Part shown: positions 63,944 to 64,000 of the stretch, piece after piece | How the letters are laid out: every line of letters starts with the position of its first letter | Position numbering within the stretch: the first letter of the stretch is position 1 | NCBI GenBank assembly: GCA_023159155.1 | Contig: JAJNNX010000046.1 | Coordinates: 248,001-312,000 of the forward strand | Direction: 5' to 3' | DNA from: Ustulina deusta | Lineage: Eukaryota > Ascomycota > Sordariomycetes > Xylariales > Xylariaceae | DNA: 64,000 bases | Position numbers and translations under genes: made by a program | The notes under the pieces: model-generated | The model's database searches: none | What the model saw: only the letters and a program-made list of their open reading frames with translations | Told to the model about the DNA's origin: nothing

Positions 63944-64000
63944 TCTTAGGCTAGGGTTAGATCTCGGGAAACTGACTTGAAGACCTTGAGTCCATCAAGT

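Noticed and set aside
1..64000. tRNA, rRNA, CRISPR array, origin or telomere repeats
   Set aside because: None seen by eye; CRISPR and bacterial features are not expected in this nuclear fungal DNA.

Overview
The window is nuclear DNA of a filamentous ascomycete, most likely a Hypocreales or Fusarium-type Sordariomycete. Genes are broken by short introns (about 43-90 nt) with GTRNGT-like donors, CTAAC/CTRAC branch sites and YAG acceptors. There is no bacterial-style operon structure. The proteins belong to fungal families typical of accessory or subtelomeric chromosomes. Gene density is low, AT-rich gene-free stretches are common, several genes are broken, and almost nothing is housekeeping, which fits a dispensable or lineage-specific region. 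Species and chromosome type are inferences; no telomere, rDNA, tRNA or intact transposon was seen.

Left part (1-9.1 kb): a 3'-partial gene, a small spliced hypothetical gene, a decayed minus-strand gene, a complete Ras-like GTPase with unusual residues at the positions of Ras G12 and Q61, and a Zn2Cys6 transcription-factor gene. A 0.4 kb block just upstream of the transcription factor is repeated 4 kb downstream. Between the copies lie a broken two-TM ORF and a frameshifted ORF.

9.9-26 kb: a C2H2/EST1-type DNA/RNA-binding protein; two small ORFs; a seven-finger C2H2 protein; a fungal HGD/DFE-type kinase split by one TAG; a six-TM protein; a vacuolar Ca2+/H+ exchanger split by one TAG; the first member of an unnamed WEQ/RYD protein family; and a complete FunK1 kinase.

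26-42 kb: a basic small protein, a nucleoside-hydrolase-like protein, a MADS-like factor, an N/Q/S-rich prion-like protein, a Cys-rich single-pass membrane protein, a chromodomain-like protein, a secreted Ser/Thr-rich protein, a transthyretin/HIU-hydrolase-like protein without catalytic residues, and two coiled-coil proteins.

42-64 kb: the second WEQ/RYD paralogue, a 33-bp minisatellite with a palindromic core, a RING plus degenerate patatin protein head-to-head with a DUF3723 protein, three unknown proteins, a tandem-RING gene broken by TGA, a C2H2 transcription factor and a full ferric-reductase-like oxidoreductase with a coiled-coil insertion.

No biosynthetic cluster or pathway links these genes. 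The common themes are signalling (Ras, kinases), nuclear regulation (Zn2Cys6, C2H2, MADS, chromo-like, NLS-rich unknowns), ubiquitin-type RING proteins and STAND/patatin-type accessory genes. Exon structures given here were worked out by reading splice sites and checking phase; none is confirmed by transcripts.
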